DNA of 36,267 bases. It comes from Acidimicrobiaceae bacterium (GTDB lineage Bacteria > Actinomycetota > Acidimicrobiia > Acidimicrobiales > Aldehydirespiratoraceae). The stretch covers positions 1-36,267 of the forward strand of contig VXWX01000095.1 of the NCBI GenBank assembly GCA_009835735.1. Direction: 5' to 3'. This document shows, one piece after another, positions 15,995 through 25,002 of the stretch (the first letter of the stretch is position 1; each line of letters begins with the position of its first letter). The notes under the pieces were generated by a model that saw nothing but the letters and a program-made list of their open reading frames with translations, made no database searches and had not been told where the DNA came from. The translations under genes and the position numbers were made by a program.

Positions 15995-16935
15995 GCCTCG
16001 TTCGTCTCGTTGCAGCGGTCGGCGCCGCCGCGGCGACGGTGTTGATACTGGCAACCGGCTGCGGGTCTCCTGCCGATGTTGCCGCCGAGGTGGGCGGGGT
16101 GGAGTACACGGTCGACGACCTGAACGACTACCTGGCCACCATCGACCCCGAGAACGAGGCCCGGGCACCGCGTGAGCAGGCCGCCGCCTGGCTGTCCGAG
16201 TGGGTGTTCTTCTCGGCCATAGAACTGGAGCTGGGCGAGCTCGGCGTCGTGGTGTCCAACGCCCATGAGGCTCAAGCCGTCACCGACATCACCCAGGCCG
16301 ACCCCACCTTCGTTCCCGGCGCCGGGGGCTCGGATGTCGCCATCCACCAGCGGGCGGTAGTGCTCGCCGCGCTCGAATGGGTCGAAGTCGAGGTTCCCGC
16401 TGCCCCGGCCTCCGGGGCGCTGCGCCATCTGTGCTCCCGCCACATCCTCGTCGCTTCGCAAGCGGAGGCCGACGCCGTTCTGGCCTTCCTAGACGCGGGA
16501 GAGGACTTCGGGTTCCTGGCCGTCGAGCTCTCGCAGGATCCGGGCAGCGGGTCCTTGGGCGGGGATCTCGGCTGCGTGGTCGAGGGCTCCTTCGTGGAGC
16601 CCTTCGAGACGGCCGCCTTCGCCGCGGAGCCCGGCGAGGTAGTGGTGGCCGAGTCGCAGTTCGGCTTCCATGTGATCGAGGTGATCAGCTCGGGCCCGGC
16701 CACCGCCGCGAACCACCCCCAGCTCGACGCCGAACGGCTGGCCTTCATGGCCGAGGACGCCGAGCTGGCGGCCGCCGAACGGGCCCAGCTCGCAGTGCAG
16801 GACCTGCGCCAGCAGACGCTGTTCGAGCTGCAGGAGACGGTTCTGGAGCAGTACGCACCCTTGGTACGGATCGATTCTCGCTACGGGTACTGGGACCCCG
16901 AGCAGTTCCGGGTTGTCCTTGAGCCGGTCTCCTGA
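15991..16935 (+). CDS. Parvulin-type peptidyl-prolyl isomerase lipoprotein (PrsA/SurA-like)
   Basis: The 314-residue protein has a signal peptide with lipobox LATGC (Cys24), so it should be anchored to the outer face of the membrane. An N-terminal SurA-N-like helical region follows (about 34-130). The PPIC rotamase domain spans about 145-235: LCSRHILVASQAEADAVL, GGDLGCVVEGSFVEPFETAAF, and FGFHVIEV. A C-terminal helical segment completes the protein. These proteins help fold secreted proteins. The GTG at 15991 overlaps the mfd stop (GTGA), indicating translational coupling. A foldase between mfd and mazG matches the place where other Actinobacteria carry an extracytoplasmic foldase gene. Confidence 0.9.
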   Translation: MSLVRLVAAVGAAAATVLILATGCGSPADVAAEVGGVEYTVDDLNDYLATIDPENEARAPREQAAAWLSEWVFFSAIELELGELGVVVSNAHEAQAVTDITQADPTFVPGAGGSDVAIHQRAVVLAALEWVEVEVPAAPASGALRHLCSRHILVASQAEADAVLAFLDAGEDFGFLAVELSQDPGSGSLGGDLGCVVEGSFVEPFETAAFAAEPGEVVVAESQFGFHVIEVISSGPATAANHPQLDAERLAFMAEDAELAAAERAQLAVQDLRQQTLFELQETVLEQYAPLVRIDSRYGYWDPEQFRVVLEPVS

Positions 16936-16948
16936 CGGGTCGGTCGGC

Positions 16949-17707
16949 GTGTCCGGGGACGCTGACGGCGAGGTCGGCCCCGATCAGCTTGACGACAACC
17001 TGAGCGTCGCCATCCTGCGTCTCGACGAGCTGGTGCGGACCCTGCGCGAGCAGTGCCCGTGGGACCGCGAGCAGACCCACATGAGCCTGCGGCGGTATCT
17101 CCTGGAGGAGACCTACGAGACGCTGGAGGCCCTCGACGCCCGGGCCGGCGTCGAGGCTGGCGGAGGCGCCGACGTCGAGGATCTCGACCAGCACCTGTGC
17201 GAGGAGCTCGGCGATCTGCTGTACCAGGTGTGGTTCCAAGCCCACCTGGCCTCCGAGCGCGGCGCGTTCGACATCGCGGAGGTGGCCCAACAGGTGCGCC
17301 GCAAGCTGGTGGCCCGCCATCCCCACGTCTTCGGGGATGTGGAGGCCTCGGATGCCGACGCGGTCCGGGGCATGTGGGACGCCATCAAGCTCGAGGAGAA
17401 GGGGCGGGACTCGGTGATGGACGGCATCCCCAGCACCCTGCCCGCCCTCCTGTCGGCCGTGAAGGTGCAGAAGCGGGCCGCTACGGCCGGGCTCCTTGCC
17501 GGTGACAGTGCCGAGGGCGAGTTCGGCGAGACCGAGCAAGCCCTGGCCGAGCTTCGAGCCGACCGAAGCGAGCACAGCTTCGGCGAGCTGCTGCTGGCCG
17601 CGGTGGAACTGGGCCGGCGCCTGAAGGTCGATCCCGAGGATGCGCTCAGGTCGGCCACCGAGCGCGCCCAGCGCCACTATCGCGCACTGGAGCAGGCTGA
17701 CGGGTAA
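16949..17707 (+). CDS. mazG: Nucleoside triphosphate pyrophosphohydrolase MazG
   Basis: A 252-residue MazG that hydrolyses NTPs or dNTPs to monophosphates, limiting damaged or non-canonical nucleotides and (p)ppGpp-linked stress. It begins with the typical REQCPWDREQTHMSLRRYL. The metal-binding EExxE12-28ExxD motif is seen as LLEETYETLEALD and CEELGDLLYQVWFQ. Further on are RRKLVARHPHVFG and KLEEKGRDSVMDGIPSTLPAL, and there is a second, less conserved half. A TTG at 16913 would give 12 more residues and overlap the previous gene by 23 nt. I chose GTG 16949, which lies just after that stop. The start is uncertain; the identity is not. Confidence 0.92.
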   Translation: MSGDADGEVGPDQLDDNLSVAILRLDELVRTLREQCPWDREQTHMSLRRYLLEETYETLEALDARAGVEAGGGADVEDLDQHLCEELGDLLYQVWFQAHLASERGAFDIAEVAQQVRRKLVARHPHVFGDVEASDADAVRGMWDAIKLEEKGRDSVMDGIPSTLPALLSAVKVQKRAATAGLLAGDSAEGEFGETEQALAELRADRSEHSFGELLLAAVELGRRLKVDPEDALRSATERAQRHYRALEQADG

Positions 17708-17710
17708 AAT
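17705..17710 (+). promoter_or_regulatory. Candidate -10 box (TAAAAT) for eno
   Basis: TAAAAT overlaps the mazG stop codon. A transcript from here would have a leader of about 97 nt before the enolase GTG, which has its own GGAGG site. No good -35 match is visible. Confidence 0.4.
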
Positions 17711-17765
17711 CTCCCTCCGCACCGACGGACGCCGAGGGATTGGACGGAGCGGCGCCCGAAGTTGA

Positions 17766-19429
<1,664 letters not shown>

Positions 19430-19441
19430 CCTGACGGGTCC

Positions 19442-19846
19442 ATGCCGGCGCATCGCCTCGACGTCAAGGTCCGCTTCTACGAGCTCGATCCGTACGGGCA
19501 TCTCAACCACTCCGCGTACATCCAGTTCTTCGAGACGGGTCGGATCGAGCTCCTGGAGCAAGTCGGGATGGACCTGGAGTCCTTCGCGGCCCGGGGATAC
19601 CGGTTCGTGGTGAACCGCATCCACACGTCGTTCGACCGCCCGGTGCATGCCGGCGACACGGTGACGGTGGAGACGGAGATCGTGGAGCTGCGGAGGGCCT
19701 CGTCGATCTGGCGCCAGCGTCTGGTGCGCGACGGCGACGTGGTGGCTCGCCAGGAGCTGCGGGCCGCCATCACCGACAACGACGGCAAGCCGGTACGGGC
19801 TCCGGCGGACTTGGCGGAGGCCCTGGCCCCCTACTTCGCCGAATAG
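19442..19846 (+). CDS. Acyl-CoA thioesterase, 4HBT/YbgC family
   Basis: A 134-residue hotdog-fold thioesterase. The active-site motif is VRFYELDPYGHLNHSAYIQ, with catalytic Asp16 and the usual GH(L)NN-like loop, here GHLNHSAY. The hotdog helix FFETGRIELLEQVG follows, then the strands that complete the fold. Enzymes of this type hydrolyse short-chain or aromatic acyl-CoA or acyl-ACP; the substrate cannot be read from sequence. It has its own TAGCCT box. It is the first gene of the block lying between ftsB and DUF501. Confidence 0.9.
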   Translation: MPAHRLDVKVRFYELDPYGHLNHSAYIQFFETGRIELLEQVGMDLESFAARGYRFVVNRIHTSFDRPVHAGDTVTVETEIVELRRASSIWRQRLVRDGDVVARQELRAAITDNDGKPVRAPADLAEALAPYFAE

Positions 19847-19863
19847 CGCCGCCGCGAGCGGCG
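19847..19863 (+). terminator. Hairpin after the thioesterase stop
   Basis: CGCCGC (19847-19852), a 5-nt loop CGCGA, and GCGGCG (19858-19863) form a 6-bp all-GC stem immediately after the stop codon. There is no T-run, so terminator function is tentative. Confidence 0.35.
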
Positions 19864-19871
19864 ACCGATAC

Positions 19872-19897
19872 GGCCCCTACTTCGTGATATAGGGGCC
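19872..19897. promoter_or_regulatory. Palindrome upstream of the coxD-like gene, candidate operator
   Basis: Perfect 8-bp arms GGCCCCTA (19872-19879) and TAGGGGCC (19890-19897) are separated by 10 nt. The centre (19882-19887) is where a -35 element would sit for the TATGCT -10 box at 19905. It may be an operator for a dimeric regulator or a terminator stem for the upstream gene. Confidence 0.45.
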
Positions 19898-19904
19898 ATG
19901 GGAA

Positions 19905-19910
19905 TATGCT
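19905..19910 (+). promoter_or_regulatory. Candidate -10 box (TATGCT) for the cox-type operon
   Basis: TATGCT ends 7 nt before the ATG at 19918, which favours that ATG over the one at 19906 lying inside the box. Confidence 0.45.
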
Positions 19911-19917
19911 CGGTTGG

Positions 19918-20847
19918 ATGGCAGCCGCCGACCTGCGCTCCGTGTCGTGCGTGGAGGACGTATGGCAGGGACTCCGCGACAACGCCTACCTGCCCGACGA
20001 GGCACTGGCCACCGCCGTGTACCTGGCCCTGCGCTTGCGCCGCCCGTTGCTTCTGGAGGGCGAGCCCGGCGTGGGCAAGACCGAGGTGGCCAAGGTGATC
20101 GCCGACTGGGGCGGCGGGCGGCTCATCCGGCTGCAGTGCTACGAGGGCATCGACGCCGCCCAGGCCGTCTACGAGTGGGACTACGCCCGCCAGTTGATGC
20201 ACCTCCGGACGATGGAGGCCACCGGGCGGGCTCGCGGCGCCGACGAGGCCGGCCTGGCCGACGAGCTGTACAGCGAGCGCTTCCTCGTGCGCCGGCCGCT
20301 TCTTGAGGCCATCGAGGCCGGCGAGGGCCCGCCCCCTGTGCTGCTCGTCGACGAGGTCGACCGTTCCGACGACGAGTTCGAGGCCTTCCTGCTCGAGGTT
20401 CTGTCGGACTACTCGATCACCATTCCCGAGGTAGGCACTTTCGCGGCTGTCGATCCGCCGGTGGTGGTCATCACATCCAACCGCACCCGCGATGTGCACG
20501 ACGCCCTCAAGCGGCGCTGCCTGTACCACTGGGTGTCGCATCCCGGCGCGCAGCGCGAGGCGGAGATCATCCGGCTGCGGGCCCCGGAGGTGGCCGACAC
20601 CCTGGCGCAGGAGGTGGCCCATGCCGCGGCCGCCATCCGCGATGTCGGCCTCTACAAGCCTCCTGGAGTGGCTGAGACCATCGATTGGGCCCGTGCTCTG
20701 AGCCTCCTCGGCGGGGCCAAGCTCGATCTGGCCAACGCGTCCGCCACGTTGGGCGCCCTGCTGAAGTACCGCGAGGACCGCGACCGGGTCATCGAGCACG
20801 ACCTGGCTGCCATCGTGAACGAGGCCGCAGCCGCCCACAGCACATGA
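19918..20847 (+). CDS. coxD: MoxR-family AAA+ ATPase, CoxD-like
   Basis: A 309-residue AAA+ ATPase of the MoxR class. Walker A is GEPGVGKT (48-55). Walker B is LLVDEVDRSDDEFEAFLLE, followed by ITIPEVGTF, the sensor 1 segment VVVITSNRTRDVHDALKRRC, and the C-terminal lid. CoxD is the ATPase that works with the VWA protein CoxE in assembling the Cu-S-Mo centre of aerobic CO dehydrogenase. The assignment rests on the gene order coxD-coxE-xdhC/coxF-mocA-coxG. ATGs at 19906 and 19918 are both in frame; 19918 fits the TATGCT box. It overlaps the next gene by ATGA. Confidence 0.85.
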   Translation: MAAADLRSVSCVEDVWQGLRDNAYLPDEALATAVYLALRLRRPLLLEGEPGVGKTEVAKVIADWGGGRLIRLQCYEGIDAAQAVYEWDYARQLMHLRTMEATGRARGADEAGLADELYSERFLVRRPLLEAIEAGEGPPPVLLVDEVDRSDDEFEAFLLEVLSDYSITIPEVGTFAAVDPPVVVITSNRTRDVHDALKRRCLYHWVSHPGAQREAEIIRLRAPEVADTLAQEVAHAAAAIRDVGLYKPPGVAETIDWARALSLLGGAKLDLANASATLGALLKYREDRDRVIEHDLAAIVNEAAAAHST

Positions 20848-22082
20848 GCCAGAAGAGCGACTTGGTCCGGGAGCCGGACCGCGGCGGCTCCGATCCGATC
20901 GACGTGGCCGTGGGATTCGCCGGCGCGCTGCGCCGGGCCGGTCTTGAGGTCTCGCTCACCTCCGCGCTGCTCTACTCGGAAGCGCTGTCGGTGTGCGACG
21001 TCACCAGCCGCGAGTCGCTGTACTGGGCCGGCCGGTGCGCGCTGGTCCACCGCGTCGAGGACGTCGGGGTGTACGACGCCGTCTTCGGGGCCTACTGGCT
21101 GGGCAAGCCCCTGGGCACCGTCTCTCCCACCACCGCGGTGAGCGTCCCCGTGGTCCTGCAGGTCGACGATGCCGGCGACGCCGCCACCGACGAGGAGGAG
21201 CCCGGCCGCGACTCCGATGTGATCACCGTTCGCTACAGCGCCACCGAGACCCTCGCCACCAAGGACTTCGCCGACTACACCGACGACGAACTGGAGGAGG
21301 CCCGCCGGCTGATGGAGCGGCTGAGGTTCCGCGGCCCGACGCGGCCCAGCCGCCGCCTGGAGGCGACACGGTCGTGCCGGGGCCGTCTGGACGTGCGGCG
21401 CACGGTCCGGGCCGCCATGCGCTCGGGCGGGGAGCCCATGCGCATGCACCGTCGCATGAGCGGTCGCCGGCCCCGGCGCCTGGTTCTCCTGCTGGACGTG
21501 TCCGGATCGATGGAGCGCTACGCCCGGGCTCTGCTGCGCCTGGTCCACGCCGCGGTGGCGGGCCGCAGCCGGGTCGAGGCCTTCGCGCTCGGCACCCGGC
21601 TCACCCGGCTAACCCGGGAGCTGTCTTCGCGTGACCCGGACCGGGCCATGCGGGCCGCGTCGGCCGCCGTGCCCGACTGGAGCGGCGGGACCCGCCTCGG
21701 ATCGGGCCTGCGGGCCTTCAACGACGAATGGGGGTGCCGGGGAATGGCCCGCGGCGCGGTAGTGGTGATCCTCTCCGACGGCTGGGACCGCGGCGACCCG
21801 GCTGATATGTCCGAGCAGATGCAGCGCCTGCGCAGGGTCGCCAACCGCCTGGTGTGGGTCAATCCCCTCAAGGCGTCGCCCGGATACGCCCCGCTGGCCC
21901 GCGGGATGGCGGCCGCCCTGCCGTACGTTGACGACTTCGTGGAGGGGCACAACCTGGAGTCCCTGGAGCGGCTGGCCGACCTCGTGCTCGCCGAGACGGA
22001 TCGGGGCGTCCGGCCTACCGGCGGTGCCCGTGCCGTCGCCCCCGCAATGGCGGGAGCGGGACACCTGGGAGTGGAGCCGTGA
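20844..22082 (+). CDS. coxE: VWA domain protein, CoxE-like
   Basis: The 412-residue protein has an N-terminal helical region (DPIDVAVGFAGALRRAGLEVS) typical of CoxE. A middle segment contains MERLRFRGPTRPSRR and the conserved RMHRRMSGRRPRRLV. A C-terminal von Willebrand A domain has a MIDAS site LLLDVSGSMERYA (DxSxS), WSGGTRLGSGL, and VVILSDGWDRGDP. CoxE-type proteins pair with MoxR ATPases (here CoxD) and take part in metal insertion or sulfuration of the CO dehydrogenase active site. The start ATG overlaps the coxD stop by 4 nt, and its stop overlaps the next GTG, so the operon is tightly coupled. Confidence 0.88.
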   Translation: MSQKSDLVREPDRGGSDPIDVAVGFAGALRRAGLEVSLTSALLYSEALSVCDVTSRESLYWAGRCALVHRVEDVGVYDAVFGAYWLGKPLGTVSPTTAVSVPVVLQVDDAGDAATDEEEPGRDSDVITVRYSATETLATKDFADYTDDELEEARRLMERLRFRGPTRPSRRLEATRSCRGRLDVRRTVRAAMRSGGEPMRMHRRMSGRRPRRLVLLLDVSGSMERYARALLRLVHAAVAGRSRVEAFALGTRLTRLTRELSSRDPDRAMRAASAAVPDWSGGTRLGSGLRAFNDEWGCRGMARGAVVVILSDGWDRGDPADMSEQMQRLRRVANRLVWVNPLKASPGYAPLARGMAAALPYVDDFVEGHNLESLERLADLVLAETDRGVRPTGGARAVAPAMAGAGHLGVEP

Positions 22083-23194
22083 AGGAGATCCTGGCCGACC
22101 TGGACCACTGGCGGTCGGCCGGCGAGCAGGCCGCGGTCGCCCGCGTCGTCGACCTCGAGGGCTCCGGGCCCCGGGCTCCGGGCGCGGCGATGGCCGTGAC
22201 CGCCGGCGCCGAGGTTGTCGGCTCGGTGTCGGGCGGCTGCGTGGAGGGCGCGGTGGTCACCGAATCCCTGGAGGTGATCGCCACCGGGGACCGGCGGATA
22301 GTCACCTTCGGCTACAGCGACGACGAGGCCTTCGCCGTGGGGCTCACCTGCGGTGGGACCATCCACCTGTTCGTGGAGCCGCTGGAGTGGGGGCCGGTCT
22401 TCGACGAGCTCGGAGCGGATCTCGCTGCCGAGTCGCCCGCGGCGTTGGCCACCGTGGTCGAGGGTCCCGGAACGGGCGCCAAGATGCTGGTGCGCCCCGA
22501 GGGTCAGAAGACCGTCGGCTCGCTGGGCGCGCCGGGTCTCGATCGGGCCGTGCAGCGCGACGCCCGAGGCGAACTAGTTGCGGGCCGCTCCGGCCTGCGC
22601 CGCTACTCCGAGCAGGGCGAGTACTCCGAGCAGGGTGAGACCTGTGGCCAGGAGGTGGCCGTGTTCGTGGAGTCGTTCGCCCCGCCGCCCCGGATGCTGA
22701 TCTTCGGCGCGGTCGACTTCACTGCGGCGCTGGCCCGCGTGTCCAAGGTGCTCGGCTACCGGGTCACTGTGTGCGACGCCCGGTCGGTTTTTGCCACCGA
22801 CAAGCGGTTCCCGATGGCCGACGAGGTGGTCGTGTCGTGGCCTGATCGGCTGCTGGACGAGGTCGGGGCCGGCCTGGGGCCCCGCGACGCGGTGTGCGTG
22901 CTCACTCACGACGCCAAGTTCGACGTGCCCGCTATCACCTCGGCGCTGACCACCGACGTCGGCTACATCGGGGTGATGGGCAGCCGCCGCACCCACGACG
23001 ATCGCACCCGCCGCCTGATCGAGGCCGGGGTGACCGACGAGCAGCTGGCCCGCCTCCGCTCGCCCATCGGGCTCGACATCGGTGCAGCCACCCCCGAGGA
23101 GACGGCGGTGTCCATCGTCTCGGAGATCATCTCGCTGCGGACCGGACGCAAGGCGGAGGGCCTCTCCAACACCACCGGCCCCATCCATGACTGA
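22079..23194 (+). CDS. XdhC/CoxF-family molybdenum enzyme maturation protein
   Basis: A 371-residue XdhC/CoxI-type protein. The N-terminal domain has GSGPRAPGAAMAV, GSVSGGCVEGAVV and LTCGGTIHLFVEPL. The C-terminal Rossmann domain has MLIFGAVDFTAALARVSK, VTVCDARSVFA, VLTHDAKFDVPAI, and YIGVMGSRRTHDDR with LRSPIGLDIGA. XdhC proteins bind molybdenum cofactor and hand it, after sulfuration, to xanthine-dehydrogenase-family enzymes; CoxF is the equivalent for CO dehydrogenase. Nucleotides 22604-22639 are an 18-bp tandem duplication coding YSEQGE twice in the linker. GTG start overlapping coxE by 4 nt. Confidence 0.9.
   Translation: MKEILADLDHWRSAGEQAAVARVVDLEGSGPRAPGAAMAVTAGAEVVGSVSGGCVEGAVVTESLEVIATGDRRIVTFGYSDDEAFAVGLTCGGTIHLFVEPLEWGPVFDELGADLAAESPAALATVVEGPGTGAKMLVRPEGQKTVGSLGAPGLDRAVQRDARGELVAGRSGLRRYSEQGEYSEQGETCGQEVAVFVESFAPPPRMLIFGAVDFTAALARVSKVLGYRVTVCDARSVFATDKRFPMADEVVVSWPDRLLDEVGAGLGPRDAVCVLTHDAKFDVPAITSALTTDVGYIGVMGSRRTHDDRTRRLIEAGVTDEQLARLRSPIGLDIGAATPEETAVSIVSEIISLRTGRKAEGLSNTTGPIHD
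22604..22639 (+). repeat. 18-bp tandem duplication inside the xdhC/coxF-like gene
   Basis: Two copies of TACTCCGAGCAGGG(C/T)GAG (22604-22621 and 22622-22639) differ at one base and keep the frame. They add YSEQGE to the interdomain linker, which suggests recent slippage. Confidence 0.85.
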
Positions 23195-23798
23195 AGCGAA
23201 GACCGGCCCGACGGAGGCTGAACTCCTAGAGGGTCCGCGGCTGGGCGTGGCTGCGGTCGTGCTGGCCGCTGGCGCCGGGGAGCGCTTCGCGGGGGAGCGT
23301 CACAAGCTGCTCTGCGAGGTGGGCGGCGTGCCGCTGGTGCGCCGGGCCGTGGACTCGGCCCTCGCCGCCGACCTCGATGAGACCATCGTGGTAATGGGGG
23401 CCGTCGACCTGCTGGAGGTGCTGCCCGAAGAGGTGACGGTGCTGCACAACGAAGCCTGGGAGCAGGGCCAGGCCACGTCGCTGGCCGCGGGGGTGAGCTA
23501 CGCGGGCTCGCGGGGACACCGGGCGGTTGTGTTCGGCTGCGGCGACCAGCCCGGTGTGCCTGCAGAGGCATGGGCGGCGGTGGGAAACGCCGACTGCGAC
23601 CTCGCGGTGGCCGACTTCGACGGCGCCCGCCGGCCCCCGGTCCGGATCGGTGCCGCCCTGTGGAGCCACCTGCCCCTCACCGGCGATGAGGGCGGGCGAG
23701 TGCTGATGCGCCGCAGACCGGAGCTGGTGCGGGCGATACCCTGCGAGGGGAATCCCGACGACATCGACACTCTGGAGGACCTGCAGAAATGGAACTGA
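23187..23798 (+). CDS. MobA-like NTP transferase (MocA-type Mo-cofactor cytidylyltransferase)
   Basis: The 203-residue nucleotidyltransferase has the GT-A-like motif AAVVLAAGAGERFAGERHKLL, then NEAWEQGQATSLAAGV, FGCGDQPGVPAEAW, RRPPVRIGAALW, and the C-terminal signature NPDDIDTLEDL. MocA makes molybdopterin cytosine dinucleotide, the cofactor form used by CO dehydrogenase and related hydroxylases, which fits the neighbours. The ATG at 23187 overlaps the end of the xdhC/coxF-like gene by 8 nt. Proteins of this fold can also use other sugar or cofactor phosphates, so the exact product is inferred from context. Confidence 0.86.
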   Translation: MTEAKTGPTEAELLEGPRLGVAAVVLAAGAGERFAGERHKLLCEVGGVPLVRRAVDSALAADLDETIVVMGAVDLLEVLPEEVTVLHNEAWEQGQATSLAAGVSYAGSRGHRAVVFGCGDQPGVPAEAWAAVGNADCDLAVADFDGARRPPVRIGAALWSHLPLTGDEGGRVLMRRRPELVRAIPCEGNPDDIDTLEDLQKWN

Positions 23799-24454
23799 AC
23801 GACTCATTCGAGGTGGCCCATCCCGTCGACGCCGTGTGGGAGGTCATCACCGACGTGGAGCGGATCGCGCCGTGCCTGCCGGGCGCGCAGCTCACCGGCA
23901 GCGACGGCGACGTCCACGAGGGGCTGGTCAAGGTCAAGGTCGGGCCGATCAGCTCCCAGTACAAGGGCAAGGCCTCGTTCACCGAGCGCGACGACGATGC
24001 CCACCGGCTGCTGATGTCGGCCAGCGGGCGCGACACCCGCGGCGCGGGGAACGCGTCGGCGGAGATTACGGTCTCACTCGAGGCCGTGACCGAGGCGTCC
24101 ACCAAGGTGAACGTCCACACCGACCTCACCATCACCGGCAAGGTCGCGCAGTTCGGCCGGGGCGTGCTGGCCGACGTGAGTCGCAAGCTGATGGGGCAGT
24201 TCGCCGACAATCTCGCTGAACTGGTTGCCGCCGATGTGGCCGCCGACGAGTCTCCGGCTGCGCCGGACGCGGAAGCCGAGGCCGATGCCGGTCAGGATGC
24301 CGGGGTTCCGGCTGCCGCTCCGGAGCCCGCCGCTGAGGTTGAGGCCGTGGACCTGCTGGATGTGGCCGGCGCCCCGGTTCTCAAGCGCCTCCTGCCGGTG
24401 ATCCTCGCGATCATCCTGATCGTGATCGTGGTCATCATCGCGCTCGCTTCCTGA
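23789..24454 (+). CDS. coxG: CoxG-like SRPBCC protein with C-terminal membrane anchor
   Basis: A 221-residue protein. Residues 1-150 are a CoxG/SRPBCC (START-like) domain: MELNDSFEVAHPVDAVWEVI, ERIAPCLPGAQL, VKVKVGPISSQYKGKA, and LTITGKVAQFGRGVLADVS with KLMGQFADNL. An Ala/Glu/Pro-rich linker follows (about 152-190), then a final hydrophobic helix (about 199-221, LLPVILAIILIVIVVIIALA). CoxG recruits CO dehydrogenase to the membrane and has been linked to quinone handling; the tail here supports a membrane role. Start ATG overlaps the previous gene by 10 nt, with GGAGG at 23774-23778. Confidence 0.92.
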   Translation: MELNDSFEVAHPVDAVWEVITDVERIAPCLPGAQLTGSDGDVHEGLVKVKVGPISSQYKGKASFTERDDDAHRLLMSASGRDTRGAGNASAEITVSLEAVTEASTKVNVHTDLTITGKVAQFGRGVLADVSRKLMGQFADNLAELVAADVAADESPAAPDAEAEADAGQDAGVPAAAPEPAAEVEAVDLLDVAGAPVLKRLLPVILAIILIVIVVIIALAS

Positions 24455-24476
24455 CAACGGTGACCGCTCGCCAGCC

Positions 24477-25001
24477 GTGACAGCCGGGCCCGACCACGCC
24501 GCTCGGACGTCGGCGCCCGCCGGGGCGGTGCCGGGCTGCAGTCAAGACGATGTCACTCGGGTCGCCCAGCTTCTGGGCCGCGAGCCCGCGGGGGACTTCG
24601 ACGTGGTGGTGCGCAACTCCTCGGGCGAACCGGCGGTCATCCGCAACGCCCCGATCCTTCACGACGGCCGGCCCATGCCCACTCGCTACTGGCTCGTCGA
24701 GGAGGACCTGCGCCGCCTGGTCGGGCGTCTGGAGTCCGAGGGCGGCGTACGAGCCGCAGAGGCCGCTGTCGACGCCGGCGAGCTGGCGGCGGCCCACACC
24801 CGCTATGCCGCCGAGCGCGATGCCGCCATACCCGCGGGCCATACGGGGCCCAGACCCTCGGCCGGTGTGGGCGGCACCCGCCGCGGCGTCAAGTGCCTCC
24901 ACGCCCACTATGCCTGGCACCTGGCCGGCGGCGACGATCCCGTCGGCCGCTGGGTGGCGGAGCGCCTCGGACCGGCCGCGGCCGGGCGGGCCGGAGGGTG
25001 A
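24477..25001 (+). CDS. DUF501 family protein
   Basis: The 174-residue protein has the DUF501 pattern: DDVTRVAQLLGREPAGDFDV, RPMPTRYWLVEEDLRRLVGR, LESEGGVRAAE, and the strongly conserved C-terminal GGTRRGVKCLHAHYAWHLAGG. The Cys-His cluster in KCLHAHYA suggests metal binding, but no function is established. DUF501 is characteristic of Actinobacteria and normally lies between ftsB/divIC and ppx. Here it keeps ppx (1 nt downstream) but is separated from ftsB by the cox-type block. GTG start; the first 20 residues are low-complexity, so a later start is possible. Confidence 0.88.
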   Translation: MTAGPDHAARTSAPAGAVPGCSQDDVTRVAQLLGREPAGDFDVVVRNSSGEPAVIRNAPILHDGRPMPTRYWLVEEDLRRLVGRLESEGGVRAAEAAVDAGELAAAHTRYAAERDAAIPAGHTGPRPSAGVGGTRRGVKCLHAHYAWHLAGGDDPVGRWVAERLGPAAAGRAGG

Positions 25002-25002
25002 G

